Origin: Kitasatospora azatica KCTC 9699
GTDB taxonomy: Bacteria; Actinomycetota; Actinomycetes; Streptomycetales; Streptomycetaceae
Reading direction: 5' to 3'
Assembly (NCBI RefSeq): GCF_000744785.1
Contig: NZ_JQMO01000003.1
Location: forward strand, 2,170,001-2,234,000
Length of the DNA: 64,000 nt
The stretch's first letter is position 1, and every line of letters starts with the position of its first letter. The position numbers were made by a program, and so were the translations under genes. A model generated the notes under the pieces. The model saw only the letters and a list, made by a program, of their open reading frames with translations, made no database searches and had not been told where the DNA came from. Shown piece by piece: positions 50,536 through 59,331 of this stretch.

Positions 50536-52128
50536 ATGTCCACCGCACCCGCCGTCGCCCAAGCCACCGCCGCGCCACCCGCCGAGGCCAGGTCCACCGG
50601 CCGCTGGTGGACGCTCGGCATCGTCTCCATCGCCACCTTCATGCTGATGCTCGACCTGACCGTGGTGAACGTCGCGCTGCCCGACCTGCGGACCTCGCTG
50701 CACGCCGACTTCTCCGCCCTGCAGTGGGTGCTCGACGCCTATGCGCTGACCCTCGCCGCGTTCCTGCTCACCGGCGGCTCGCTGGCCGACCGTCTCGGCC
50801 GCAAGCGGGTCTACACCGCGGGCTTCGCGCTGTTCACCGCCGCCTCGCTGGCCTGCGGCGCGGCCTCCGGGATCCTGGCGCTGAACATCGCGCGCGGTGT
50901 GCAGGGCGTCGGCGCGGCGGTGCTCTTCGCGGTCGGCCCGGCACTGATCGGCCAGGAGTTCCGCGGCAAGGACCGGGGTCTGGCCTTCGGTGTCTTCGGC
51001 GGGGTCTCCGGCCTGGCGATCGCCTTCGGCCCGCTGATCGGCGGCGCGCTCACCGACGGGATCGGCTGGCGCTGGATCTTCCTGGTCAATGTGCCGATCG
51101 GCCTGCTCGCGATGGTGCTCGGCGTGCTGCGGATCGGCGAGTCCCGCGACCCGGCCGCGCACCGGGTGGACTGGGCCGGCCTGCTGGTCTTCTCGGCCGC
51201 GCTCACCCTGCTGGTGCTGGCCTTCCTGCGCGGCGAGGCGCAGGGCTGGACCAGCGGGCCGATCCTGGGCATGTTCGGCGCCGCCATCGTGCTGCTCGCC
51301 GTCTTCGTGCAGATCGAGCGCAGTCTCGGCGAAGCCGCCATGCTCGACCTCGCCCTGTTCCGCAACCTCACCTTCAACGGGATCTCGGCGGCCACCCTGC
51401 TGGCCAACGCGGCCGGCATGTCGGCGATCTTCCTTCAGGTCTCGTACATGCAGAACGTGCTGGGCTACTCGCCGCTCGCCACCGGGCTGCGCTTCCTGCC
51501 GCTCACCCTGACCCTGTTCGTCGCGGCCGCCGTCACCGGCAGCCTGACCGTCAAGCTGCCGCCCCGGCTGCTGGTCGGCACCGCCATCGCCCTGATCTCG
51601 GGCGGGCTCTTCCTGGTCACCCTGGTGCAGCCGAGCAGCGGCTGGACCGCGCTGCTGCCGAGCATGCTGGCCACCGGCCTGGGGATGGGCATGTTCAACC
51701 CGCCGCGCGCCTCGCTGTCGATCGGGGTGGCCGAGCCGGCCAAGGCGGGCATGGCGGCCGGGATCGGCGAGACCTTCCAGCAGGTGGGCATCGCGATCGG
51801 GATCGCCGGGTTCGGCGCGCTCTTCCAGCACCGGGTGACGAACGCCTTCGCCACCTCCACGGCCGGTGCCCAGCTCGGCCCGCAGGCCCGGGAGGCCGGC
51901 CAGGCGGTGGCCGCCGGTGCCGGCAACGAGCTCGCCGGCAGGCTGCCCGACCCGCTGGGCGGTGCGGTGCGCGCCGCCGCCCGGGAGGCCTTCGTGCACG
52001 GGCTGACCGATGTGCTGATCGGCTGTGGCGCGGTGGCCGCGCTCGGCGCCGTGGCCGGGTTCCTCCTGATCCGCACCCGCGACCTGCACGAGAGCGCGCT
52101 GGCGGGCGCCGAGCTGGGCGGTCACTGA
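50536..52128 (+). CDS. DHA2 family MFS multidrug exporter (14 TM)
   Basis: This 530-residue transporter belongs to the EmrB/QacA branch. Motif D1 (LDLTVVNVALPDL) in TM1, GGSLADRLGRKRVY (motif A) and the TM5 antiporter region AVLFAVGPALIGQEF and AFGPLIGGALTD are present. It probably pumps cationic or amphiphilic drugs out with proton influx. A good promoter precedes it, and a MarR regulator follows. The stop codon lies in a 32-bp tandem repeat. Confidence 0.9.
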   Translation: MSTAPAVAQATAAPPAEARSTGRWWTLGIVSIATFMLMLDLTVVNVALPDLRTSLHADFSALQWVLDAYALTLAAFLLTGGSLADRLGRKRVYTAGFALFTAASLACGAASGILALNIARGVQGVGAAVLFAVGPALIGQEFRGKDRGLAFGVFGGVSGLAIAFGPLIGGALTDGIGWRWIFLVNVPIGLLAMVLGVLRIGESRDPAAHRVDWAGLLVFSAALTLLVLAFLRGEAQGWTSGPILGMFGAAIVLLAVFVQIERSLGEAAMLDLALFRNLTFNGISAATLLANAAGMSAIFLQVSYMQNVLGYSPLATGLRFLPLTLTLFVAAAVTGSLTVKLPPRLLVGTAIALISGGLFLVTLVQPSSGWTALLPSMLATGLGMGMFNPPRASLSIGVAEPAKAGMAAGIGETFQQVGIAIGIAGFGALFQHRVTNAFATSTAGAQLGPQAREAGQAVAAGAGNELAGRLPDPLGGAVRAAAREAFVHGLTDVLIGCGAVAALGAVAGFLLIRTRDLHESALAGAELGGH

Positions 52129-52215
52129 GCAGGCCGGTCGCTGAGCCGCCAGGTCACTGAGCCGGCCGGTCGCTGAGCCGCCAGGTCACTGAGCCGGTCG
52201 GTCGCTGAGCCGCCC
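52120..52215 (+). repeat. Three 32-bp tandem repeats straddling the DHA2 exporter stop codon
   Basis: Units at 52120-52151, 52152-52183 and 52184-52215 differ at only a few bases. Each contains two 16-bp halves with CTGAGC, so six TGA triplets occur in 96 bp. The true stop is at 52126-52128 in unit 1. Confidence 0.93.
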
Positions 52216-52255
52216 GGACCGGTTCGACGGGAACGCTCGGGTTCCGCAGGGTCGG

Positions 52256-52268
52256 TATCGCCGATAAT
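52256..52268 (+). promoter_or_regulatory. Palindrome and -10 before the MarR gene
   Basis: TATCG-C-CGATA (52256-52266) overlaps a -10-like GATAAT (52263-52268), about 30 bases before the MarR start. It could be an autoregulatory operator. Confidence 0.55.
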
Positions 52269-52297
52269 GGATGTCCCGACGGATGGGAGACCCCTCG

Positions 52298-52753
52298 ATG
52301 ACCCTGCGCCGCGACTTCCCGCTGGCCGACCACACCGGCGTGCTGCTCTTCAAGGCCGGGATGCTGATCCAGGAAGAGGCCGACCTGGCCCTGCAGGCCG
52401 CCGGGTTCAAGCTGCGCGACTTCCTGGTGCTGGCCGCGCTGGCCGGCGGCGCCGAGCTCTCCCAGCAGGACCTCAGCCAGTTGATCAACCTCGACCCGAC
52501 CACCGTGGTCGCACTGATCGACGAGCTGGAGCGGGCCGGGCACGTCGAGCGGCGGCGCAACCCGGCCGACCGGCGCCGGTACATCCTGCGGCTGACCGAC
52601 GAGGGGCGGGCCGCGCTGGTGGAGGCCGAGCAGGTGGCGGAGGAGGCCGAGCGGGCCTTCTTCGCCCGCCTGCCCGCCGGCAGCCGCGAGCAGCTGCACG
52701 AGATGCTCGGCGGCCTGCTGGCGCACCGCTGGCCGGACGCGGTCTGCACCTGA
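52298..52753 (+). CDS. MarR family transcriptional regulator
   Basis: This 151-residue protein has the MarR winged helix: SQQDLSQLINLDPTTVVALIDELERAGHVE and the wing RRRNPADRRRYILRLTDEG. It likely represses itself and the upstream DHA2 exporter until a ligand binds. ATG 52298 has GGGAG eight bases upstream; an in-frame ATG at 52271 has no SD. Only a repeat array and a short promoter separate it from the exporter. Confidence 0.88.
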   Translation: MTLRRDFPLADHTGVLLFKAGMLIQEEADLALQAAGFKLRDFLVLAALAGGAELSQQDLSQLINLDPTTVVALIDELERAGHVERRRNPADRRRYILRLTDEGRAALVEAEQVAEEAERAFFARLPAGSREQLHEMLGGLLAHRWPDAVCT

Positions 52754-52796
52754 GCGACCGGGCGGCCGGGGCCGACAGGCAAAAACGGACACACCG

Positions 52797-52835
52797 CCGT
52801 AGATGATGGATAAATATGTCAAACCATCACTACGG
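52797..52835. promoter_or_regulatory. Inverted repeat around an AT-rich core before the RodA/FtsW gene
   Basis: CCGTAGATGATGG (52797-52809) and CCATCACTACGG (52824-52835) are complementary apart from one bulged base and enclose ATAAATATGTCAAA. It could be an operator with a -10 inside, a 5'-leader hairpin, or the terminator of the MarR gene. A duplicated CCCCTGACGTCGCG follows at about 52880-52910. Confidence 0.55.
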
Positions 52836-52934
52836 TGGCGTCAGTACGCCCGTCGAGATCGGTGAGAGAGGCCTCAGCCCCCCTGACGTCGCGAGCCCCC
52901 TGACGTCGCGCCAGACAGGAGCAGCGGTCCGCCC

Positions 52935-54293
52935 ATGGCCACACCCTCCGCCGTCGCGACCGCCCGGCGCGAACCCGCGCCGCGGCGCCCCGGGTCCGGC
53001 CGCAACACCGAACTGGTCCTGGTCCTCGGCGCGGTGGCGATCGCGGTCTTCGGCTACGTCGAGGTCGGCGTCAACATCGACGGCCAGGCCCCGCCGGACG
53101 CCGCGGGCTACGGCGCGGCGCTGGGCGCGCTGGCGCTGTTCACGCACGGGGTGATCCGCTGGAAGGCCAGATACGCCGACCCCCTGCTGCTGCCGATCGC
53201 GGTGCTGCTCAACGGCGTCGGACTGGTCGTCATCTACCGCCTGGACCGGGCCACCGGCAGGAACCACGCGGCGCCCACCCAACTGCTCTGGTCCACCCTG
53301 GGGGTGGCGCTGTGCGTGGCCGTGGTGCTGCTGCTGCGCGACCACAAGATCCTGCAGCGCTACGCCTACCTCGGCGCCCTGGGCGCCCTGGTGCTGCTGG
53401 TCCTGCCGATCTTCTTCCCGCCGGTGTACGGCTCGCGGATCTGGGTCACCGTCGGCCCGCTCTCCTTCCAGCCGGGCGAGTTCGCCAAGATCCTGCTCGC
53501 CGTCTTCTTCGCCGCCTACCTGGCCGTGCACCGCGACTCGCTGGCCCTGACCGGCCGTCGGATCTGGCGCTGGGAGCTGCCGCGCGGCCGGGTGATCGGC
53601 CCGGTGCTGCTGATCTGGGTGGCCTTCGTCGGCGTCCTGGTCCTGGAGACCGACCTCGGCACCTCGCTGCTCTTCTTCGGCCTCTTCGTGGTGATGCTCT
53701 ACGTGGCCACCGCGCGCAGCGGCTGGATCGCCATCGGCCTGCTGCTCGCCTCGGCCGCCGCCGTGACGGTCGGCTGGCTCTCGCCGCACGTGCACAGCCG
53801 GGTGCAGGACTGGTTGCACCCGCTCGGCTCGATCGCCGCGGGCCAGGGCGCCAACCAGATCGCCCAGTCGCTCTTCGCCTTCGCCTGGGGCGGGCTGCTC
53901 GGCGAGGGCCTGGGCAACGGGCACTCGATCCTGATCGGGTTCGCCGCCAAGTCCGACTTCATCCTGGCCACCATCGGCGAGGAACTCGGACTGGTCGGCC
54001 TGCTCGCCGTCTTCCTGCTCTACGCCCTGCTGGTCGGGCGCGGCATCCGCACCGGGATCGCGCTGACCGATCCGTTCGGGCGGCTGCTGGCGATCGGGCT
54101 GGCCGCGCTGATCGCGATCCAGGTCTTCGTGGTGGCCGGCGGAGTGCTCGACCTGATCCCGCTGACCGGCCTGACCCTGCCGTTCATCGCCCAGGGCGGC
54201 TCCTCGGTGGTGACCAACTGGATCATCGTCGCGCTGCTGGTGCGGATGAGCGACATCGCCCGCCGCCCGCCGCTGCCCGCCAGGGAGGCCTGA
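52935..54293 (+). CDS. FtsW/RodA/SpoVE family peptidoglycan polymerase
   Basis: This 452-residue protein has about 10-12 membrane helices of the SEDS family, which polymerise lipid II together with a class B PBP. Marks: GSRIWVTVGPLSFQPGEFAKI, ETDLGTSLLFFGLF, KSDFILATIGEELGLVG and GLTLPFIAQGGSSVVTNW. The next gene is its PBP partner with a 1-bp overlap. Streptomycetes have several SEDS-PBP pairs; this one is away from the main division cluster and may serve sporulation or special growth conditions. Confidence 0.92.
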   Translation: MATPSAVATARREPAPRRPGSGRNTELVLVLGAVAIAVFGYVEVGVNIDGQAPPDAAGYGAALGALALFTHGVIRWKARYADPLLLPIAVLLNGVGLVVIYRLDRATGRNHAAPTQLLWSTLGVALCVAVVLLLRDHKILQRYAYLGALGALVLLVLPIFFPPVYGSRIWVTVGPLSFQPGEFAKILLAVFFAAYLAVHRDSLALTGRRIWRWELPRGRVIGPVLLIWVAFVGVLVLETDLGTSLLFFGLFVVMLYVATARSGWIAIGLLLASAAAVTVGWLSPHVHSRVQDWLHPLGSIAAGQGANQIAQSLFAFAWGGLLGEGLGNGHSILIGFAAKSDFILATIGEELGLVGLLAVFLLYALLVGRGIRTGIALTDPFGRLLAIGLAALIAIQVFVVAGGVLDLIPLTGLTLPFIAQGGSSVVTNWIIVALLVRMSDIARRPPLPAREA

Positions 54294-55786
54294 TGGCCCG
54301 CGACCCGCAGCGCCCCGGCATCTCCACCACCGGCCGCCGGGCCGGCACCTTCTGCCTGGTGCTCACCGTCGCGCTGGCCGCCCAGGCCACCCGGGTGCAG
54401 TTCTTCAACGCCGAGACCTACAACGACAACCCCGCCAACCAGCGCACGACCATCCAGCGCTACGCCCAGCCGCGCGGCAACCTGCTGGTCGGCGCCGACC
54501 CGGTCACCGGCTCGACCGCCACCGGCGGGCGCTACGACTACAAACGCACGTACACCGAGGGCCCGCAGTACGCCGCCGTCACCGGCTTCTCCTCGCAGAT
54601 CTTCGGCAACACCCAACTGGAGGGCACCGAGGACGCGTTGCTCACCGGCACGGACAACCGGCTGGCCGGCTGGGCGCTCTGGGACGCGATCAGCCGCAAG
54701 CAGAGCCCCGGCGGCGACGTCTACACCACCATCAGCAAGGCCGCGCAGCAGGCCGCGGTGCAGGGGCTGGGCAACCAGAAGGGCGCGGTGGCCGCGATCG
54801 AGCCCGGCACCGGCCGGATCCTCGCGCTGGCCAGCACCCCCAGCTACGACCCCGGCAGCTTCGCCGGCTCCGCCGCGGCCGACCAGGAGGCCTGGAACAA
54901 GCTGCAGGCCGACAGCAACCAGCCGATGCTCAACCGCGCACTGCGCCAGACCTACCCGCCCGGCTCCACCTTCAAGGTGGTCACCGCGGCGGCCGCGCTG
55001 GCGAACGGCGTGGTCACCGACATCAACGCACCCACCGGTGCGCCCTACCCGTACGTCCTGCCGGGCACCACCACCGAACTGGTCAACGACACCAGCTCCT
55101 GCGACCAGCCGAACCTCGACCTGGACACCGCGATGACCCTGTCCTGCAACAGCGTCCTGGGCTACCTCGGGGTGCAGACCGGGCTGGACAAGATGGTGTC
55201 GATGGCGCAGAAGTTCGGCTTCAACGACGCCAGGCTGGACATCCCGGTCCGCGCCGCCCGCAGCAACTTCGACACCAGCATGAACCAGTCGCAGGTCGCG
55301 CTCTCCTCGATCGGCCAGTTCGACACCGCCGCCACACCACTGGTGATGGCCATGGTCGCGGCCGGCGTGGCCAACAACGGCACGGTGATGTATCCCCAGC
55401 TTGTGGACAAGTTGACCAAGTCCGACGGCAGCACGATCCAGCTGATGAAGCCGCACCCCTACCAGCAGGCGATGAGCCCGGCGGTGGCCGGCCAGGTCCA
55501 GCAGCTGATGACGGACGTGGTGCAGAACGGCACCGGGCGCAACGCCCGGATCGCCGGCGCCACGGTCGGCGGCAAGACCGGCACCGCCCAGCACGGGGTC
55601 GACAACTCCGGTGTGCCGTACGCCTGGTTCATCTCCTGGGCCAGGCCCACCGGCTCCACGGACGTTCCGCCGGTGGCGGTGGCGGTGGTGATCGCGGACA
55701 GCGAGGCGACCGATGTGACCGGCGGGGGACTCGCCGCGCCGATCGCCAAGTCGGTGATGCAGGCGGTCCTGGGTGGGAACGGGTGA
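54293..55786 (+). CDS. Class B penicillin-binding protein (transpeptidase, PbpA-like)
   Basis: This 497-residue protein crosslinks peptidoglycan outside the membrane. It has a short cytosolic start, one membrane helix (AGTFCLVLTVALAAQATRV), a non-catalytic N-domain, and the transpeptidase domain with STFK (Ser225, Lys228), SCN (284-286) and KTGT (428-431). It is translationally coupled to the SEDS gene (TGATG), so the two products form a polymerase-crosslinker unit. It resembles PbpA of the FtsW-PbpA pair. Confidence 0.92.
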   Translation: MARDPQRPGISTTGRRAGTFCLVLTVALAAQATRVQFFNAETYNDNPANQRTTIQRYAQPRGNLLVGADPVTGSTATGGRYDYKRTYTEGPQYAAVTGFSSQIFGNTQLEGTEDALLTGTDNRLAGWALWDAISRKQSPGGDVYTTISKAAQQAAVQGLGNQKGAVAAIEPGTGRILALASTPSYDPGSFAGSAAADQEAWNKLQADSNQPMLNRALRQTYPPGSTFKVVTAAAALANGVVTDINAPTGAPYPYVLPGTTTELVNDTSSCDQPNLDLDTAMTLSCNSVLGYLGVQTGLDKMVSMAQKFGFNDARLDIPVRAARSNFDTSMNQSQVALSSIGQFDTAATPLVMAMVAAGVANNGTVMYPQLVDKLTKSDGSTIQLMKPHPYQQAMSPAVAGQVQQLMTDVVQNGTGRNARIAGATVGGKTGTAQHGVDNSGVPYAWFISWARPTGSTDVPPVAVAVVIADSEATDVTGGGLAAPIAKSVMQAVLGGNG

Positions 55787-55887
55787 GCGAGCTGCCCGGT
55801 GGGCGCGGGCATAACCCATGGATCACGTTTGTGACTAGCCCCCCCGGGCTGAGGACAGCGGATGCCTCGCCGCCCTAACCTTCCACC

Positions 55888-57447
55888 ATGGTGACCACCC
55901 GTTCGTCCGGAGCGCCCCGCGCCCGCGGCCGGTTCGGCGTTCGGCGAGGGGCACAGACCTCCACCGGCGCGGCCGTGCGGCATCCCGGCGCCCATCCGAC
56001 CGGGCACCGTGCGCCGTCGCCTGCCACTGACGGACTGTCCGTAGACGGACAGGTCGACGGTGGGCCGCTCCCTGACGCGGCAGATGCCGACGCGGCAGAT
56101 GCCGACGCAGCACATGCCGATGCAGTGCTTGCCGGCGCAGCACTCGGCGGCGCACCTGGTGTGCCGCAGCCGAGACCGAAGCAGTCGCAGTCGTCGACCC
56201 TGGACGACTCCCGGTGGGCCCGGCTCACGGCCCGGGCCGCCGCGCTCGGCGGACGTCGCGTCATCCACCTGCTCGGCTGCCTGATCGCGGCCGGCTGGGC
56301 GGCGGCCTTCCCGCTGGTTTCCAACCTGGCCAACCAGAAGCTCTGGGGGCAGGTCGCGGCCCCCGCCTACCTGCTGGCCGGGATCGCGGTGATCAGCCTG
56401 CCGCGCCGCTACGCCGGACGGGTGGCCGCCTGCATCGCGCTGCTCGGCGCCGTGCTGCTGCCGCTCGGGGTGCTGGCCGCGCAGGGCCGCCACCAGTCCG
56501 AAGTGATGGTGGTCGAACGATCCGCCCAACTGCTGCTGCACACCGGCACGCCGTACCTGCCCGACCCGTCCAAGGTCACCGACTTCAACCCCTACCTGCC
56601 CGCCATGACGCTCTTCGGGCTGCCCCGGGCGGTGCTGGGCTCGGGCAACCCGGTCACCCTGGTGCTCGGGGACGCGCGGATCTGGTTCGCCCTCACCTTC
56701 CTGGGCTGTCTGACCATCAGCTGGCGCCTGCTCAGGCCCAGCCGCGAACTGTCCCCGCTGCTGCCGCTCGGCATCCTCACCGGCTCGCCGCTGATCGCGT
56801 TGACGCTGGCCGTCGGCGGGGTCGACCTGCCGCTGATCGGCGTCTGCTGCCTGGCCATGGCGCTGGCCGCCCGGGACCGCACCATCGCCGCCGGACTGGT
56901 GCTGGCGCTGGCCTGCACCCTGAAGTGGACGGCCTGGCCGGCGCTGCCGGTGGCCGTGCTGCTGCTCTGGCGGCTGTACGGGCGGCGCCCGGCCGCGCGA
57001 GCCGCGCTGACGGCGCTGCTGGTGGGCAGCGCGGTGATCCTGCCGTACGCGCTGACCCGGGCGCAGGACCTCAAGGAGCAGGTGATCCGCTTCCCGCTCG
57101 GCCTGGCCGCCGTACGCACCCCCGCCGGCAGTCCGCTGCCCGGCAAGGTGCTGGCCGACCTCGGCCCGACCGGGCACACCGTCTCGATCGTGCTGATGGT
57201 GCTGGGCGGGGTGGCGGTGGCGGGTTGGCTGGTGCTGCGCCCGCCGGCCACGGCGGTGGCCGCCGCCGACCTGCTGGCCGCCGGCCTGACGGTGGCCTTC
57301 ATGCTGGCGCCGGCCGGGCGGTTCGGGTACCTCGCGCTGCCCGTGGTGCTGGCGATCTGGCCACGGCTGGCGGCCCGGACCTGGAGCGGGCGGACGGCGC
57401 GCGGCCCCCGTACGGTGGAGAGCGAGAGGGTCGGCGCCACCCGCTGA
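55888..57447 (+). CDS. GT87-type (DUF2029) membrane glycosyltransferase family protein
   Basis: This 519-residue protein has a 110-residue disordered N-terminus with three to four 15-bp repeats coding DAADA (56074-56133), followed by about ten membrane helices. The DFNPYLPAMTLFGLPRAVLG loop and the repeated hydrophobic helices fit the polyprenol-phosphate-mannose-dependent GT87/GT-C group. It may add mannose to a lipid or polymer using the Ppm1 product, but the acceptor is unknown. ATG 55888 begins MVTTRSSG. Confidence 0.68.
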   Translation: MVTTRSSGAPRARGRFGVRRGAQTSTGAAVRHPGAHPTGHRAPSPATDGLSVDGQVDGGPLPDAADADAADADAAHADAVLAGAALGGAPGVPQPRPKQSQSSTLDDSRWARLTARAAALGGRRVIHLLGCLIAAGWAAAFPLVSNLANQKLWGQVAAPAYLLAGIAVISLPRRYAGRVAACIALLGAVLLPLGVLAAQGRHQSEVMVVERSAQLLLHTGTPYLPDPSKVTDFNPYLPAMTLFGLPRAVLGSGNPVTLVLGDARIWFALTFLGCLTISWRLLRPSRELSPLLPLGILTGSPLIALTLAVGGVDLPLIGVCCLAMALAARDRTIAAGLVLALACTLKWTAWPALPVAVLLLWRLYGRRPAARAALTALLVGSAVILPYALTRAQDLKEQVIRFPLGLAAVRTPAGSPLPGKVLADLGPTGHTVSIVLMVLGGVAVAGWLVLRPPATAVAAADLLAAGLTVAFMLAPAGRFGYLALPVVLAIWPRLAARTWSGRTARGPRTVESERVGATR

Positions 57448-57531
57448 ACGGTGGCTGACGGTCCGTAGGGGAGCATGGGGGCGGTCCCGATCGACGTCCC
57501 AGGACGACCCGCACCGCAGGAGGTTTCCCGA

Positions 57532-59154
57532 ATGACCGAGCAGCAGTCCCCCGATGGGCAGCGGGGGAAGGGGCGGCGTCGGTTCCTCGGGCTGGCCGGC
57601 GGTGCCGCCGCGGGGATGGGACTGGCGGCCTGCGGCTCCTCGGGCAGCTCCGCGAGCGGGTCCGGCTCGGCCGGCGCGTCCAGCGCCAACCGGCCAGCGG
57701 CGGGCGCGGGCAGTGCGACGGGCAACGGCACCACCTCGCCGAACCCGCCGCGGGAGAACGACCGCCCCGGCAACCCCGACTGGCGGATCGGCAGCGCCGG
57801 GCCCGACCGGGCCATCGAGGGCTGGGCGGACCGGGTCAGCGTGCTGCCCGGCGAGAGCTTCGGCCTGCACGTCTCGACCACCGCGCCCGGCTTCAAGGTG
57901 ACGGCCTATCGCATGGGCTGGTACGGCGGGGCCCGCGGCCGTCAGGTCTGGCAGTCCGACCACCTGCCGGGCACCAAGCAGCCGGCCGCCACGGTGGACA
58001 AGACGACCCGGATGGTGGCGACCAACTGGCCGAAGACCACCACCGTGCCCACCACCGGCTGGCCCGAGGGCAGCTACCTGCTGCGGCTGGACGCGGACGG
58101 CGGCGCCGGGCAGCGGTACGTGCCGGTCACCGTCCGGTCGGCGAGCACGGCGGGCAAGGTGGTGGTGGTCAACGCCGTGGCCACCTGGCAGGCGTACAAC
58201 GAGTGGGGCGGCTACAACCTCTACAACGGGCCGACCGGCGGCTACCCGACCCGCTCGCTGGTGGCCTCCTTCGACCGGCCCTACCAGTACGCGGACGGCG
58301 CGGGCCTCTTCCTGGTCTACGAGGCCCCGCTGATCGCGCTGGCCGAGAAGCTCGGCCTGCCGCTCGCCTACACCACCAGCACCGACCTGGCCGCCGCCCC
58401 GGACCTGCTCAAGGGCGCGACCGCCGTGCTCTCGCCGGGGCACGACGAGTACTGGTCGCAGGAGCAGCGGGCGCACGTCACCGCCGCCCGCGACGCCGGG
58501 ACGAATGTGGCGATCCTCGGCGCCAACTGCTGCTACCGGCGGGTGCGGTACGAGCCCTCGCCGACCGGTCCGGACCGGCAGGTGGTCTGCTACAAGACCT
58601 CGTACCAGGACGATCCGGGCTTCAAGGCGGGCAAGCCGCCGACCAACGACTTCCGGGCCCAGCCGCAGGCCGACCCGGAGAGCTCGCTGCTCGGGGTGAT
58701 CTACGACGGGTACCCGGTGGACGCGCCGTACGTGGTGACCAACCCCGGGCACTGGCTCTTCGCCGGGACCGGCGCCAAGGCGGGCGACAGCTTCGCGCAC
58801 CTGGTCGGCGTCGAGTACGACCGGGTCAACACGAGCTTCAACACTCCGCGCCCGATCGAGATCCTGGCCCACTCCCCGGTGGTCTGCGAGGGGCGCAAGA
58901 GCTTCAGCGACACCGCGTTCTACGCCGCCCCGAGCGGGGCCGGGGTCTTCGCCAGCGGGACCATGCGCTGGGTGGAGGCGCTGGACGCCACGGGTGACGG
59001 CAGTTCAGGAGCCGACCACTCGATGGACGCCAAGGCCGGGGCGCTGACCCAGAAGGTGACCGAGAACCTGCTCACCGCCTTCGCGGCGGGGCCGGCGGGG
59101 AAGGCGCACCCGCCGCAGGACAACGTGGCGGCGGTGTACGGGGGGAAGCGGTGA
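57532..59154 (+). CDS. Exported N,N-dimethylformamidase beta-subunit-like lipoprotein
   Basis: This 540-residue protein begins with a Tat-like twin arginine region and lipobox (GRRRFLGLAGGAAAGMGLAAC, Cys about 40) followed by a Ser/Gly/Ala linker. The main domain resembles the large subunit of N,N-dimethylformamidase: YRMGWYGGARGRQVW, VVVVNAVATWQAYNEWGGYN, AVLSPGHDEYWSQEQR. Substrate and catalytic activity are not certain, because most bacterial relatives are uncharacterised. AGGAGG precedes ATG 57532. Its stop is inside a 14-bp tandem repeat that leads into a long inverted repeat. Confidence 0.83.
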   Translation: MTEQQSPDGQRGKGRRRFLGLAGGAAAGMGLAACGSSGSSASGSGSAGASSANRPAAGAGSATGNGTTSPNPPRENDRPGNPDWRIGSAGPDRAIEGWADRVSVLPGESFGLHVSTTAPGFKVTAYRMGWYGGARGRQVWQSDHLPGTKQPAATVDKTTRMVATNWPKTTTVPTTGWPEGSYLLRLDADGGAGQRYVPVTVRSASTAGKVVVVNAVATWQAYNEWGGYNLYNGPTGGYPTRSLVASFDRPYQYADGAGLFLVYEAPLIALAEKLGLPLAYTTSTDLAAAPDLLKGATAVLSPGHDEYWSQEQRAHVTAARDAGTNVAILGANCCYRRVRYEPSPTGPDRQVVCYKTSYQDDPGFKAGKPPTNDFRAQPQADPESSLLGVIYDGYPVDAPYVVTNPGHWLFAGTGAKAGDSFAHLVGVEYDRVNTSFNTPRPIEILAHSPVVCEGRKSFSDTAFYAAPSGAGVFASGTMRWVEALDATGDGSSGADHSMDAKAGALTQKVTENLLTAFAAGPAGKAHPPQDNVAAVYGGKR

Positions 59155-59203
59155 CGGGGGTGCGGTGACAGGGTCGCGGTGACGGATTCGCGATGACAGC
59201 TGA
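59148..59203 (+). repeat. Four 14-bp tandem repeats straddling the DMF-like stop codon
   Basis: Units GCGGTGACGGGGGT, GCGGTGACAGGGTC, GCGGTGACGGATTC and GCGATGACAGCTGA run from 59148 to 59203. The stop TGA (59152-59154) is in unit 1; later TGAs are in other frames. Confidence 0.88.
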
Positions 59204-59238
59204 CAGATAGTGAAATCTGTCAGCTGTCATCGCGAATC
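59185..59238. terminator. 24-bp perfect hairpin between convergent genes
   Basis: The arm 59185-59208 (starts GATTCGCGATGACAGC) pairs perfectly with 59215-59238 around the loop AGTGAA. It lies between two converging genes and would work in both directions. Further diverged copies of the arm follow to 59330. Confidence 0.9.
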
Positions 59239-59331
59239 GCGTATCCGTCACCATGCGGCTGTCACCGCGCAACTGTCATCGCGCAGCTGCCACGGCGAAT
59301 CGCGATTCCGTCACCGCACCGCGAGCCTCCG

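Noticed and set aside
50321..50647. ORF with MPGLAVPGLA repeats
   Set aside because: The frame only translates the 15-bp tandem repeat and then runs through the exporter promoter and start; there is no SD or homology.
52754..52934. c-di-AMP (ydaO) riboswitch before the RodA/FtsW gene
   Set aside because: Such riboswitches occur before cell-wall genes in streptomycetes, but the region is too short and I see no conserved core.
55459..58872. Long open frame on the minus strand (1137 codons)
   Set aside because: It is antisense to the PBP, GT87-type and DMF-like genes and has no recognisable domain.
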